This document shows, piece by piece, positions 30,619 to 43,553 of a stretch of DNA of 64,000 bases. The stretch lies in contig NC_092807.1 of NCBI RefSeq assembly GCF_040954645.1, forward strand, positions 76,028,021 through 76,092,020, given 5' to 3'. The notes under the pieces are model-generated. The model searched no databases. It saw nothing but the letters and a program-made list of their open reading frames with translations, and was not told the DNA's origin. Both the position numbers and the translations under genes were made by a program. Each line of letters begins with the position of its first letter. The stretch's first letter is position 1. The DNA comes from Diabrotica undecimpunctata. Its lineage: Eukaryota > Arthropoda > Insecta > Coleoptera > Chrysomelidae.

Positions 30619-32450
30619 GATAATAAGCAAATCAACAGTTACATTAAGTGTACAAAATTTCAATTACATAGGTATTATATCGGCGCAGGAAATAGGTTTA
30701 TCCCAGAGATCAAAGGTTACATGTATATTCCGGGGTTTATTTAGTCTTTACATATTTTTATTACTAAAATAATGGGGAAAAGACATGTTTATGTTTTTAT
30801 TTTTTTTTAAACATTTTCTACTACGTTCTTTCTACAACTCCGCCTTTTTTAAACGACTTGTGTTTTGTTTTTCAGGGCTATTTCAAACACTGTCCTTTGC
30901 TATTACATTAATATGACTTGTTCATATTTTTTTATTCGTTCATTAATGAATGTTGTTTATCCTGTGTATCTTCCGCATATCATTATTTCTTCTGTGTATT
31001 AGGATTTTAATTTTGGTTATTATTAAGATTCTTATGCTCATGTTAAGTGTATCTAAATGTCATCTCAACGTGTTTATTACTTGTCTTGTTTCTGCGTTAC
31101 GAATATCCGTCTATTATGATAGGTTGTAATACGTAGTTTATATTCTTTGCTTTTTCAAATTGCTTTCTCACTTCCTCAGCGATAGGTTGTTTTTTTTCTC
31201 ATTAATACTGTTCTCGCTCGAAACGGTTATTCTAAGATATGTAGATTTCTCGACGATTTATGACGATTTTTTTTATAATATCTGATGTATTGGAGTAGAA
31301 TATTTTGTAGATAATATTTATTTGTGTTAATTGTACGTGTTTGTGTACCTAGTACACAAAAGAATAAATGTTTGTGTGTTCAGTGTTTTCTAAGTCTCCA
31401 AAACATAAACAGACTCACATATTAAATTACACAGGGTGATTTATTAAAAATGCCAAATCTCTAAATTGAAGATTTTATACATCAAAATATGACTGTGCCC
31501 TACATGTCTTATACAAATATTACTCCTTCCTGAGCTACCAGAAATATAAATATGGATTTCGAATTTTGCAATGCTTTTTTATTATTATTTTTTTAAATTA
31601 TTTTCTTGTGGAGTTATGTAACTGTTGGAGGATAATGCTGGGAATAAGGTTCAATATGTTTTTATATTTTATTTGACGTTTTAATCTTCAAATTGGAGTT
31701 CATTTTTCGAAAAACTGTAAAATTGTGACAACAAATTGCTATATAAAACTACTGTATTGTCATGCTGTGAGCTTATGCTGCTCTGCTTCTTTTATAAATG
31801 TCTCCCCTATTTCTATTCACTTAATGCTTAAGCCATGACTATGTTTAAGGATAGTGCATTTAATTACATGAAATTGACTTTAAATTTGATAGTTTTCATT
31901 TAATGAGTAATTGATTGTATATGATTAGCATATATGTTGGTGCTATATATCAAGTTCAACATCTGGGAGTGAGAGCACACTCCTGTTAGTAATTTCAGGG
32001 TAAATTACGACGAAACCAGAAATAACCCATGATATTCTCCCCTTAACTTTAAATATTTTACACTGATTTTTATTAATGTTTATATATATTTAAAAAAATA
32101 TATTCAGTACAGGCAGTTAAACAGCTGATTTGCCAATTTATAAATAAGAGCAAGTAACACCCCGCTAAAAAGCATACCCATACACAAAAGTGATGATAAA
32201 TAATGTATTGTACAAACTATAGAGTTATATTACTTATTAGCATAGGATGTAAAGTATTTTTCTAATAAAATTGGAATGATTGAGTGAATAGGTGAACTAT
32301 CAAATAAAAGAATATTAGTGTGCAATTAGAAAAACTTAATAAACCGTTGTTCAAATATTCATTAGGCAGTTAATGAGAAATGTTGAGAATACAAAAAAAA
32401 ACATTAAACTAGCTATTTATAGATTTGAAACAAACATATGATATAATTAT
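30619..32450 (+). repeat. Inner left arm of the large inverted duplication
   Basis: Reverse complement of 35064-36933. The match runs from GATAATAAGCAAAT at the AT run to CATATGATATAATTAT at 32450. A ~37-bp indel is visible (left CTCGACGATTTA near 31248; right has a longer segment near 36257-36295). Substitutions are scarce. Confidence 0.92.
30820..31270 (-). pseudogene. LINE C-terminal relic inside left inverted arm
   Basis: Reverse-strand reading resembles the end of an RTE-like ORF2: STYLRITVSSENSINE, IAEEVRKQFEKAKNINYVL, RNNDMRKIHRINNIHE and INVIAKDSV, in mixed frames. The same relic is present on the + strand in the right arm. Confidence 0.5.
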
Positions 32451-32473
32451 CAATCTAAGTCTAATATCAATAG

Positions 32474-32524
32474 TCACAGAATAGTGACAGTCACAGAATA
32501 CTGACAGTCACAGAATAGTGACAG
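32474..32524 (+). repeat. Three tandem 17-bp units (TCACAGAATAGTGACAG)
   Basis: Units at 32474, 32491 and 32508. The middle one differs by one base (ATACTG). Each unit is partly palindromic (TCAC...GTGA). Confidence 0.92.
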
Positions 32525-33229
32525 AATAAGGTCACGTGTTCGATAAACCTGGCAAATTAAGAAGAGATGGTCATTGAAAGAGATGGACAGTTTTCTCTGT
32601 CGCACTGAAGGAACGGACCTGTATTGTAACAGTCCGTCTATTTGTATTAGATGTCTATGTAGCAAACTAATGTATGTATATCCCGCATATCACTATTAGT
32701 TCCACAAAAAGAAAAAATGGCAATATGACCTCACATCGTGAAAATGTGTTTGTCATCAATTTTGAGATAAAATATTGTTATCACAATATTATACGTGTTT
32801 AGAAAAGAAATAAAAAAAAAAGAATTTGGAGATTATTATGTTTTATCTACACTATGTGTAGTATAAAAATCAAGATAATTATACTAATCCTAATTACATA
32901 ACACTAAAGAACTCAAAAATATTTAACACTAAAATTTATTCTTTTTTGTCCAAAATGTTCACACCAACTTTTATTGCATTAAAATATCCTGTAGCTCCAA
33001 CTACCTTTATTCTATAGTATTCAGTAATCAATCTCAATATGTTCGACTTTATTTTTTTAAATTTTCTAGATAGAATAGAAGGAATATACCACAATATTTA
33101 GTATTACATAGTTTTATTTGACGTTTCGATCTTCACATAGGAGTTAATAGGAGTTCGTTCTCAAAAATGTACAATATTATTTTTACAAGGTATTACGTAC
33201 AAGATGTTATTTATGTTTTTTACTTTATC

Positions 33230-33690
33230 TGGCTGGTTATATAATCAATTAGTTCTCGGTTGTTTCGCCATTTGTAATTATCCATAACTGGTTGATACAT
33301 TTCTATAATAATTCTTCTTTCTCGACGCTCAATCGGCTCTTATTTTTTTTTTCGTCGTCTATGTTTCACATGCATACGTTATTATAGGTCTTACGACTGC
33401 ATGGTAAATTCTTATTTTTGGAATTGCGTCGTATATTTTTGGATTTGGATTTTTTTTTTACTTAAAAAGGAGCGGTTGCCATTTTGTATTCTGTTGTTAA
33501 TCTGTTTTGTAAGGTTTTTGTTAAAAGTGATCTTTGAAATAGTATGGCTGGTCTATTGAAATAGTATGTCCTATCATGTTTCGTTGTTCTCTTCTTATTA
33601 TAGCCATATATTTTTTATCCTCGTTTATTTGGAGGATCCATTTTTTGCGCTTTTTCGTATTTAATGTATTGAAGTTTTTTTGTTACTGTT
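33230..33690 (-). pseudogene. LINE reverse transcriptase C-terminal relic in the spacer
   Basis: Reverse-strand blocks: NEDKKYMAIIRREQRNMIGH (33640-33560), RLTTEYKMATAPF, IPKIRIYHAVVRPIITYACE (33440-33370) and SRLSVEKEELL. These are the thumb/connection blocks of an RTE-like element, with frameshifts. Confidence 0.6.
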
Positions 33691-34613
33691 GCAGTTTTGC
33701 AACTGTATATAAATATTGTTAAAATATTAATAGACATTTTGTTAGTTTTCATTCTCCTTGTATAATTAGCCCAGTAATAAAGAGTCGTTTCATCCAGTCG
33801 GTGGACGCTGCTCAGTCATCGAAGAGACGAGTTCCATCTGCCAAACAAGAAAGTCGTGTCTTACTTAAAGAGTAGACGCCCTTTGCGCTATCGCCGATTC
33901 TTTTGTGGTTGATTTATTTCAAAGAAGACATCTTTTTCAATAACGGGTGCTATGATTTCATTTGGGGTAAAGTAAAACCTACATATTTGTTGTCAAAATT
34001 ACTCTGCTGCTGCATCGAGTACCGTTTACTGGTATATGCATTTTGTTACGAATTAGTCTTGTGTGCTGAACTCTATTAAATCTTGTGCCGAGAATTGAAA
34101 AAAAAAATTAATTAACCTTTATTTGTAACATTTATCGCTAACTATTAGTGGAACATTTTACGTTTATTTAAACAAGTATTTACTATATTGTATAATAGTT
34201 CTAGTTTTAATTTTACTATTTGTATCTATATATCGTTTATAATATAATATTATTTGTGGTATATATAAAATCATCCTATTTGCGTTACATTGATATTTAT
34301 GTGGCAATCAGCTGTTTCCTGTTCCCATTTTCCTGTTTTTTTTTGCAGACAAGCGTTTTAGTTTGTGTAATATAAATATCCACAATTATTCGTCTCATAA
34401 TATTTAGTTTTTAAAAGAGCTGCTTTTGCTAATTTGTTCACTTTTTTCAAAGAACTTTAGGTTATGATTACTTTTTAGTATGTTTACCATGCATATTTAA
34501 ATTTGTAAATATTAGGGATTTATATAATCTTGTAAGTATATATATTATTTATTTATTGATTTTACTTTTTAAATAGAGTTTCATATAGTCCTCTTTGCTT
34601 TTATTTTCTATGG

Positions 34614-34617
<4 letters not shown>

Positions 34618-34661
<44 letters not shown>
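34618..34661. repeat. (AT)n run in the spacer
   Basis: About 44 bp of AT. No insertion here. Confidence 0.95.
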
Positions 34662-34663
<2 letters not shown>

Positions 34664-35063
34664 CAATGCGAAAGGGAGAAAATCAGCGAGTTCTAGATTG
34701 ATATTAGACATTCTCTTTTCTCTCTGATGGCTTTGTATGCTATATAAAGGTCATCATATGTTTTAAAAACAACAGTTGCTAATAATTATATTCGCTACTA
34801 TATTAAAGTCAACGGCGAACGTCTATATATGTAAGGACCTTGATTATTAAACTGTGAGATTCTGTGTATTTGCTTTCCAGGCAATGCTCTCCAAAGTGAT
34901 GTTAATGACTAGTGGAGACATGGAATCTTCCCGTTTAAGATTAATATAAATAAGTCGACACCTTTCTTTCAAATCTTACTTCACTCGTAGATTACTGCTT
35001 GTTAAATAAATTAATTTCCTAGATAAGCCTAGTTCTGTCATGGAATTTCGTAGTTTTAATCTT

Positions 35064-36931
35064 ATAATTATATCATATGTTTGTTTCAAATCTATAAATA
35101 GCTAGTTTAATGTTTTTTTTTTTGTATTCTCAACATTTCTCATTAACTGCCCAATGAATATTTGAACAACGGTTTATTAAGTTTTTCTAATTGCACACTA
35201 ATATTCTTTTATTTGATAGTTCACCTATTCACTCAATCATTCCAATTTTATTAGAAAAATACTTTACATCCTATGCTAATAAGTAATATAACTCTATAGT
35301 TTGTACAATACATTATTTATCATCACTTTTGTGTATGGGTATGCTTTTTAGCGGGGTGTTACTTGCTCTTATTTATAAATTGACAAATCAGCTGTTTAAC
35401 TGCCTGTACTGAATATATTTTTTTAAATATATATAAACATTAATAAAAATCAGTGTAAAATATTTAAAGTCAAGGGGAGAATATCATGGGTTATTTCTGG
35501 TTTCGTCGTAATTTACCCTGAAATTACTAACAGGAGTGTGCTCTCACTCCCAGATGTTGAACTTGATATATAGCACCAACATATATGCTAATCATATACA
35601 ATCAATTACTCATTAAATGAAAACTATCAAATTTAAAGTCAATTTCATGTAATTAGTGCACTATCCTTAAACATAGTCATGGCTTAAGCATTAAGTGAAT
35701 AGAAATAGGGGAGACATTTATAAAAGAAGCAGAGCAGCATAAGCTCACAGCATGACAATACAGTAGTTTTATATAGCAATTTGTTGTCACAATTTTACAG
35801 TTTTTCGAAAAATGAACTCCAATTTGAAGATTAAAACGTCAAACATAATATAAAAACATATTGAACATTATTCCCAGCATTATCCTCCAACAGTTACATA
35901 ACGCCACAAGAAAATAATTTAAAAAAATAATAATAAAAAAGCATTGCAAAATTCGAAATCCATATTTATATTTCTGGTAGCTCAGGAAGGAGTAATATTT
36001 GTATAAGACATGTAGGGCACAGTCATATTTTGATGTATAAAATCTTCAATTTAGAGATTTGGCATTTTTAATAAATCACCCTGTGTAATTTAATATGTGA
36101 GTCTGTTTATGTTTTGGAGACTTAGAAAACACTGAACACACAAACATTTATTCTTTTGTGTACTAGGTACACAAACACGTACAATTAACACAAATAAATA
36201 TTATCTACAAAATATTCTACTCCAATACATCAGATATTATAAAAAAAAATCGTCATAGGTGTAAATTTGAGATAAAAACCAAATGATAGAGCCTAATAGT
36301 GAAATCTACATATCTTAGAATAACTGTTTCGAGCGAGAACAGTATTAATGAGAAAAAAAAACAACCTATCGCTGAGGAAGTGAGAAAGCAATTTGAAAAA
36401 GCAAAGAATATAAACTACGTATTACAACCTATCATAATAGACGGATATTCGTAACACAGAAACAAGACAAGTAATAAACACGTTGAGATGACATTTAGAT
36501 ACACTTAACATGAGCATAAGAATCTTAATAATAACCAAAATTAAAATCCTAATACACAGAAGAAATAATGATATGCGGAAGATACACAGGATAAACAACA
36601 TTCATTAATGAACGAATAAAAAAATATGAACGAGTCATATTAATGTAATAGCAAAGGACAGTGTTTGAAATAGCCCTGAAAAACAAAACACAAGTCGTTT
36701 AAAAAAGGCGGAGTTGTAGAAAGAACGTAGTAGAAAATGTTTAAAAAAAAATAAAAACATAAACATGTCTTTTCCCCACTATTTTAATAATGAAAATATG
36801 TAAAGACTAAATAAACCCCGGAATATACATGTAACCTTTGATCTCTGGGATAAACCTATTTCCTGCGTCGATTTAATACCTATGTAATTGAAATTTTGTA
36901 CACTTAATGTAACTGTTGAATTTGCTTATTA

Positions 36932-36933
<2 letters not shown>
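35064..36933 (-). repeat. Inner right arm of the large inverted duplication
   Basis: Inverse copy of 30619-32450. Uninterrupted by LTR elements, so it shows the pre-insertion state of the left arm. Confidence 0.92.
36290..36740 (+). pseudogene. LINE C-terminal relic inside right inverted arm
   Basis: Inverse copy of the relic at 30820-31270: SINEKKQPIAEEVRKQFEKA and NINYVLQPIIIDGYS. It has stops and frame changes. Confidence 0.5.

Positions 36934-37019
<86 letters not shown>
36934..37019. repeat. (AT)n run, right arm
   Basis: 86 bp of pure AT between the inner and outer right arms, undisturbed by insertions. Confidence 0.95.
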
Positions 37020-37021
<2 letters not shown>

Positions 37022-37225
37022 TTTTAACCAATGTTACAAACTTATTTAATTTTCACAAAGAGACTCTTTAATACCTACAGGTATTATTATACAAATCTGA
37101 TTCGAAATATCGTCGAAAAATAAAATTCAGTATGCAAAATTTAAATTTTTAATTAAAAGTAAAAGATTACCCATTTCTTATGGGGTTCAAAGAAGGAGCC
37201 TTCACGAAGATTAAAGTACTAATAT
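37020..37225 (-). repeat. Outer right arm of the large inverted duplication
   Basis: Reverse complement of 17852-18057. It ends exactly where the LTR of element D starts (TGTAACG at 37226). Confidence 0.9.
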
Positions 37226-38856
37226 TGTAACGAATATATTTTGCCTACCACAGGGTAAGAAAATAGGGGTAGAAATAGGGGACAGAAGCTATGGGGGCGA
37301 AGATAGGGCGAGCAAAACAATCGTTACTGATGTGAACAGCACTCAGGGGGTTGTTGGAGAGCTGGGGTCGTGGATAAGTGAATGGCAAGGGGGTTGAGAT
37401 TGGGGTAACTACCAAAATATGAAAACAAGGGGTTACTTACATAAATCTCTTGGACAAATGGGCAAAAAAAGACAAGAAGATACACCTCTAGCTATTTAAA
37501 AGGGACGCCGCTTCAAGAAAACTTCCTGCTGGAGGAGAGAAAGTTTCTCCTTCCTAAAATAAAAAATATATAAAGGGTTAGGAGATTTTCTAAAATAAAT
37601 ACAAACAATGGATCAGAGAAACAAATCAAACGTTTATTTTTGTCTCATACAAACAGTTATCAAACATATAAATGGCACAAAAAATATACTATATAAATAG
37701 TTGCCAAATACAGAATAAAAAAAAACGTACATGTGTCCGTTTACAAACTCCGTTTACAAAGGGTTAGAGATACTACAAAAACTTACTAATGTTACCGCAC
37801 AGAGATTAACCTTTGTTTAAAACAAACAAAACAAATTAATATCGAAACAAATAAAGCTAGCTGTCATATGTTAACATTAAATTTAAAAAAAAAATAATTA
37901 AAATGACAGCTAAGTTAAACCATAAAATATTACAAATCCTTTTAAATTTTAACGAAAGCAATTATTAATAATTATCAAAAATAATGTCTGTCTTTACTTT
38001 AAAATTAATATGTTAAATGTTACCTTGATTTCACTGTTTAGCACTTAACTTTCAAAAAAAACTTGTTAACATCTATGGGACTCTATCTGGACATATTCTC
38101 CAACAGGGACAAAGCAAACCATTTCCATACTCAGGGACGAACAATCAATAGATGTAAAATTAGGTTCTGTGGAGGAAGCAAGCTGACGACGGGGACATCC
38201 TATACAAAAATTTTACAAAATTTCTTCAGTGCCGGTTCACAAATCTTATGGTGATTACTCTGTTCTAAACTGCCACATTGCAACGAGTATTATCACCTTA
38301 ACCGGTCTTAAAACATAACACAAAGAAATTGAATCGACTCGCGATTCCTAATTACCGAAACATCTTTCTTCTCTGAGATCTATTGCTTCACTCCCTAATG
38401 CCTTACATTTTACCAAATTCAACGCAAAACAAATTCCCCTTTTGACCTAAATCTAATACTGGTGTGGGCGACCCTTCTTACGTCCATAACATAAATTTCT
38501 TGTTTTTAAAACAGGCCTCAACTATGTTACAAAGCGACCCTCAAACAAACTACTTTCAAATATGAAAAAATAACACATATTATATTGATTTTTCTACCTC
38601 ACAATGTATTCAGAGATTTGGGGGATTTAAATAAAAATAAAGACAAAAAAAAACTTGAAAAATGGATACAAAACTTGTTATATTATAGATCGTTTTTACA
38701 TTCCCTTTTAAAAGACAAACGCAGATTTCCTGGTAATTTTTAATGCGTACTAACGAGATAAACAAAATAAGGGCGGGCTACAAAACTTTATACAGAATTT
38801 ATATTATTATATAGATATTAAATATTATATATAGACACAAATTTAAAAACGCTACA
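37226..38856 (-). repeat. Putative 3' LTR of element D (1631 bp)
   Basis: On the reverse strand it starts TGTAGCGTTTTTAAA right after a purine tract and ends ATATTCGTTACA (TG...CA). No partner LTR is seen, so the limits rest on the polypurine tract and the arm boundary only. The small open frame at 38063-38254 inside it has no recognisable similarity. Confidence 0.6.
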
Positions 38857-38870
38857 ATGCCCCTTCTTAA
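38857..38870 (-). promoter_or_regulatory. Polypurine tract of element D
   Basis: On the reverse strand AAGAAGGGGCAT directly precedes the LTR start TGTAGCG. Confidence 0.65.
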
Positions 38871-39470
38871 AAGAAAAAACTCGGATAATCTTATCCAGTT
38901 TTTGATAAAGGCAAAACAACAAAAACAAAATCAGAAGATGACCTCTTAAGTGAGTCGAGACTTCTTAATAATATCTTTTAGATGATGGCTAGCATGGGAT
39001 TAAACAACAAAAACAAAGTTAGTTACAACGAATGGGCTAGCGTGCCATCGATCGCCAGACTCTTTAAAGTCGAGTAGACTGAAATTTATGACTCTACTTG
39101 AACTGTAGGTGACATGAGTTTCTATGCCTTAGGGGAAGCTAACCTTATGATAGGCATAGCCATGTCACCTCGTTGCCTGAACCAAATGTGGTACACAAAA
39201 ACAAAGAAATGCTCTACTCAGTAGGTAGGCGTCTACTATTCTCTACTATACGCCTAGCGAGACAGGGAATTCGGCAACGGTTCCACAAAAAAAAATTAGG
39301 ATATAGACCCTAAATCTATATACCTACATATGACAAAATGTGATTCTCACATGTGTCTCCAATCAAAATAGGTTACCTGTACTAAAATTATCAAAAGTGA
39401 AACAATATTCCAAAGGGATGAAATCAAATTAACATACAAACTCGAAAACAAAGACATGGGAAAGGATGAA
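38871..39470 (-). other. Non-coding tail of element D with hairpins
   Basis: No open frame. Two hairpins: GGTGACATG (39108-39116) with CATGTCACC (39161-39169), nested with CTATGCCT/AGGCATAG (39122-39129, 39152-39159); and TAGGCGT (39226-39232) with ACGCCTA (39250-39256). Confidence 0.6.
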
Positions 39471-42035
39471 CTAATTACTTAAGGATGACATATTGTCCTC
39501 ATCTGACACAAAAAGCTTTAAATATTTAACATGCCACTTACCAAGATCAGAACCATTTAAATCTGACAAACGATAAACCACTGGTGACAATTTTTCCTTG
39601 ATGGTTGCTTCAATATACTTCGGTGCTAGTTTGGACATAAACTTGTTGACAGCACAAGACAAATCCTTATTTCTTTTCCAAACTCTATCACCCACTTGAA
39701 ATTGGACTTCTCTTCTACGTAAGTTGTAACTTCTAGCGTTACGTTCATATCCTTTTCGAAGATTAGCCTTAACCTTTTCAAAAACTTTATCTAGACCTTT
39801 GACTTCTGAAGCATACATGTTACGGTCACCTGGAATTATCTCAATATCTTGGTTCTGTTGATCCTTGTGATCAACACCATAATAGTTTCCACTTAAAGGA
39901 ACATGACGGGCATAATTAAGGAAAGTTGGAGTATATCCAGTCACTTCATGCTTTGCTGTGTTAATAGCTTGTCTGATCTTTGCTAAATTCTTATCCCAAT
40001 CTACGTGGTTTTTAACATACGTACGTATTGCTGTACCAACGGTTCTATTGTTCCTCTCGACAAAATTACACTGAGGTGCATACACTGGGCTAAACCATAC
40101 TTTCTAAACGTTATACCTATTACAGAGCTCAATTAAGAGAGGATTGTTCAGATTTGAGGCATTATCACAAATCACATATTGAGGAACACCAAACATTAGG
40201 AAAACATCATTTTCCAAAAACTCAACAATATTCTTAGCCGTGGCCTTTCTCAAAGGTTGGACTAACGTATATTTACTAAACCAATCAGCAACTACTAATA
40301 ACCACGTATAACCTTTCTTTGAACGAACAAAGGGACCTATCAGATCTATTGCAACTATTTGCCAAGGAAACTTGGCCTCTCTCTGCTTACCCATTTTACC
40401 TAATGGAGCATAATTTGGTGTCTTCTGAGCACCACACACTTTACATGACCTGACAAACTTAAGCACATCAACACGCATCTGGGGCCAATAATATCTTTCC
40501 TGAATACGGGACAAAGTTTTGGAAAATCCAAAGTGAGCACACGTAGGTGGCTCATGACAAGACTTCATAACCTCAAACCTTTGTGGTTTGGGCACAAGAA
40601 TTTTCCACTCTACATCATTAGTCTTAAAAGAATTTTTGGTCGGGACAAACTTATAAACAAAATCATTCTCCACCTTCCACTGTGGAAAATCAAGGGGGGA
40701 TCGGAGTATCTTTGATCTCAAATTATCAAACCAAGGGTCTATTCTATCTACATCAACCTCTAAATAATTAATCTCTTGGCTAGTTTCTACTGGATCATTG
40801 GTGTGAGCTCGAGATAGAGCACCAGGGACTAAATGGGATTTTCCTTTTCTATGAATTAAATCAAAAGTATGCTGTCTTAGGCGCATGGCCCATCTGGCTA
40901 ATTTACCAGTAGGATTGGACAATTTATTCAACCAAAGAAGTGAATGGTGGTCAGTAATGACCGAAAACTTGACTCCCTCTATGTAACCTCGAAATTGATC
41001 GATAGCGAAGATCACAGCAAGACATTCTCTCTCTGTAACTGAATAATTTCTTTCAGCTCTGGAAAGAGATCTACTAACATATGCTATAACCTTTTCTTCA
41101 CCATCTATAGTTTGTGTTAAAACACCACCAAGACCGGTGTCGAATGCATCACATTGCACAACAAAAGGAAGATCAAAATTGGGCTGGGCTAAAATTGGGG
41201 CAGAAATTAGAAGTTCTTTAATTTTCAAAAAAGCTTGTTCAGCTTCACTTGTCCATACTACAGGCTGTTTCTTTCTACGATGACCTTTAAGAAGATCATT
41301 TATAGGGGAGGCTAAACTGGAAAAATCTTTAATAAAACGACGGTACCAAGAACACATACCGATAAATATTTTAATTTCAGTGGAATTAGTTGGTCTAGGA
41401 TAATTGACCATTGCAAGAATTTTTTCTGGATCTGCCTTTAAAGAATTATTACCAACTACATAACCAAGATACTTTAACTCTGACTTAAAAAAATCACACT
41501 TTTCAAAATTGATGGCCAAGTTCGCTTCCTTAAGCTTCTCTTTAATTATCTTTAACAACTCAATGTGTTTCTCAAATGTTGGAGTACATACTATAATATC
41601 ATCCAAATAACAAAATATATAGGGCTCGAATTCAGGTCCGAAAATAGCATCAACAAGTCTTTGTTGAATCTGTGCACTATTGCACAAACCAAAGGGAACA
41701 GAAGTGAACTGAAAAGCAGAAACATTGAAGGCTGTCTTTTTCCTTGAGTCAGGATGAAGTGAGATCTGCCAAAATGCTTTTCTCAAATCAATAGAGCTAA
41801 TGCATTTAGCTCCTCTAAGCAATGACAAAATTCTATCTATCTGGGGCAAGGGATAACTATCATGAACTGTAACTTCATTCAATGAACGACCATCAAAACA
41901 AAACCTATACTCTCCTGACTTCTTTTTAACTAACAATACTGGACTTGACCATGGGGATTGTGCTGGTTCGATTACTCCTAATCGTAACATTTCATCTAAC
42001 TCTTCATGTAGAATTTTATTCATGTATGGGGACAA
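39471..42035 (-). pseudogene. RT, RNase H and integrase of element D (one in-frame stop)
   Basis: From 42035 down: LGVIEPAQSPWSSPVLLVKK, YRFCFDGRSLNEVTVHDSYP, ISSIDLRKAFWQISLH (Asp), VPFGLCNSAQIQQRLVDAIF and FCYLDDIIVCTPT (YLDD), then VVQCDAFDTGLGGVLTQ and SVITDHHSLLWLNKL (RNase H). Integrase: CAHFGFSKTLSRIQERYYW, CKVCGAQ (zinc), AIDLIGPF (D), VICDNASN (D), CNFVERNNRT (E). A TAG at 40104-40106 (after LCNRYNV) divides the frame into 643 and 204 codons; both halves are in the same register. The tail (VGDRVWKRNKDLS, KYIEATIKEKLSPVVYRL) is the integrase C-terminal end. Catalytic residues are kept. Confidence 0.9.
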
Positions 42036-42431
42036 AGATACTGTCTTTTCTTAAATGGTTTAGCATCACCTGTGTCAATAACCATTTCTATCTTGTTGGT
42101 TCTTCCAATATATTTAGAACTAGAGACTTCTCCAAAAGATTCTACTATTGACTTTGCCATATTTTTCTCAGAAGTAGACAATAAGTCTACAGAATACAAA
42201 GTTTCTATTTTATTCTTTCTTTGGGAGGAATGCCATGTTCCATTCTCAAAGTTTAATAACAGCGAAATCTGCTGCATAAAATTATTTCTCAAAATGAAAT
42301 TGTAAGGTACAGAAGGTACAACAAAAAATTTCACCATATGGCAAACACCATCAGCCTCTACTGGGAGATCAATGGTACCAACAACTGATTTATTCGAACC
42401 ATCTGCTAAGCTGACATGCTTAGTAGATGTG
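42020..42431 (-). pseudogene. Protease C-terminal half of element D
   Basis: Reverse-strand frame: VSLADGSNKSVVGTIDLPV, then FVVPSVPYNFILRNNFM (end of retropepsin), SVDLLSTSEKNMAKSIVESF and MVIDTGDAKPFKKRQY (connector before RT). The frame is shifted relative to the RT frame near 42030, consistent with a one-base loss. Its upstream half lies beyond the inserted element at 43554. Confidence 0.75.
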
Positions 42432-43553
42432 TAACCGTTTCAAAAGATTTAAAAGAAACTCATTATATATTTCGATTATTTTTTTTAAATAAAACTTCTA
42501 ACCCCATCTATCTGTCAAGTACCTACTTGTAGCCGACTCAAGGATTCTTCTGTAATTAACAAATATATCCGGTAGATGAGCATATTTTTCAACTTGTCAC
42601 TCACGCCCAATTTCCAGAGAGCGCAAGAATAGCGTTTCGCTCTTTTCTGTAAGACCGTCCAACCGTTAAGACGTGTTTCCAAAGTGGGTCTCAATTCAGA
42701 GGTGAGCTAATAAATCCTTTTCTTGTCCATATTTCAGATAGATATTTATTTTTTTAGACCCTTATTGGAGAGGCTATAATGCTGATATTATATTTCTAAT
42801 ACTCGTCGCAAGATAGTATTGCTATGGAGTTATTCCAGATCATGGCCCAGTAGCAGTATCTTTTTATGGAATCCCTAACCCCTCTTATCTAGGATGGTGG
42901 TGATTTGATATAGTACGTAGCTGAATCAATGGTTTATTTGGTGACTGATTAAATAAGAAGAGAAACAGAGCAGATTAAGGTTGTACCAATTTTTATTATA
43001 CCTACTTTCAAGACAACAGAAATGATTAAGAACTCAAAAAAAAAATGAAAATATAGTGAAGTGTTCTAATTTAATTTAAAGGTTTATTTTCTTCATTGTT
43101 ACTAGTTGATAAATAACTATATTATTTTCAATGTAAACAAATTTCGAAATTTGGGGTTAATATATATATATACATTCATTTTCTTTATAACCAATTCTTA
43201 ATTTAATACGATACAAAGATTTTTTGTTTATGATAATGTTAACATAAAATAATATTTTGGAATCCCTTTGGGATGACGTAACTTTTAATGTTTTCTTTTT
43301 GTTCATTACTAAGAAATAATAAAGAATAGTTTTCTTGTAAACTTTCAATAAATCTTAATTTTTTTTTGCTCTTCCCCTTCGAGGATAAACCAGGGGTGGC
43401 GTCCAATAATAAATTATAATTTCATATTATCTAATTGTGCTTGAATTTAAGATACGATATAGTTTCTATATGTTTAAGAAAACCCCGCCCAATTCTCTTC
43501 GACAGTGAGCGATTCAGGCCTTGTATATATTATTGTAGCACGGCAAGTGTTAC
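42432..43553. mobile_element. 1122-bp non-autonomous insertion in the protease gene of D
   Basis: The 7-bp sequence AGATGTG occurs at 42425-42431 and 43554-43560. Between them lies DNA unrelated to Gypsy pol, and the protease reading frames on the two sides are in phase once one copy is removed. Ends TAACCGTTTC and AAGTGTTAC have only weak inverse similarity (GTAAC at both). The length and 7-bp duplication fit a DNA transposon derivative; the superfamily is not assigned. The open frames inside are short and unrecognised. Confidence 0.7.

Larger units (their letters stand above)
32451..35063. other. Spacer of the inverted duplication
   Basis: Single-copy relative to the arms. Contains a 3 x 17-bp repeat (32474-32524), a LINE relic (33230-33690) and an (AT)n run (34618-34661). 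Otherwise no gene seen. Confidence 0.7.

Noticed and set aside
32474..32524. CRISPR-like array from the three repeat units
   Set aside because: No spacers, only three contiguous units, eukaryotic context.
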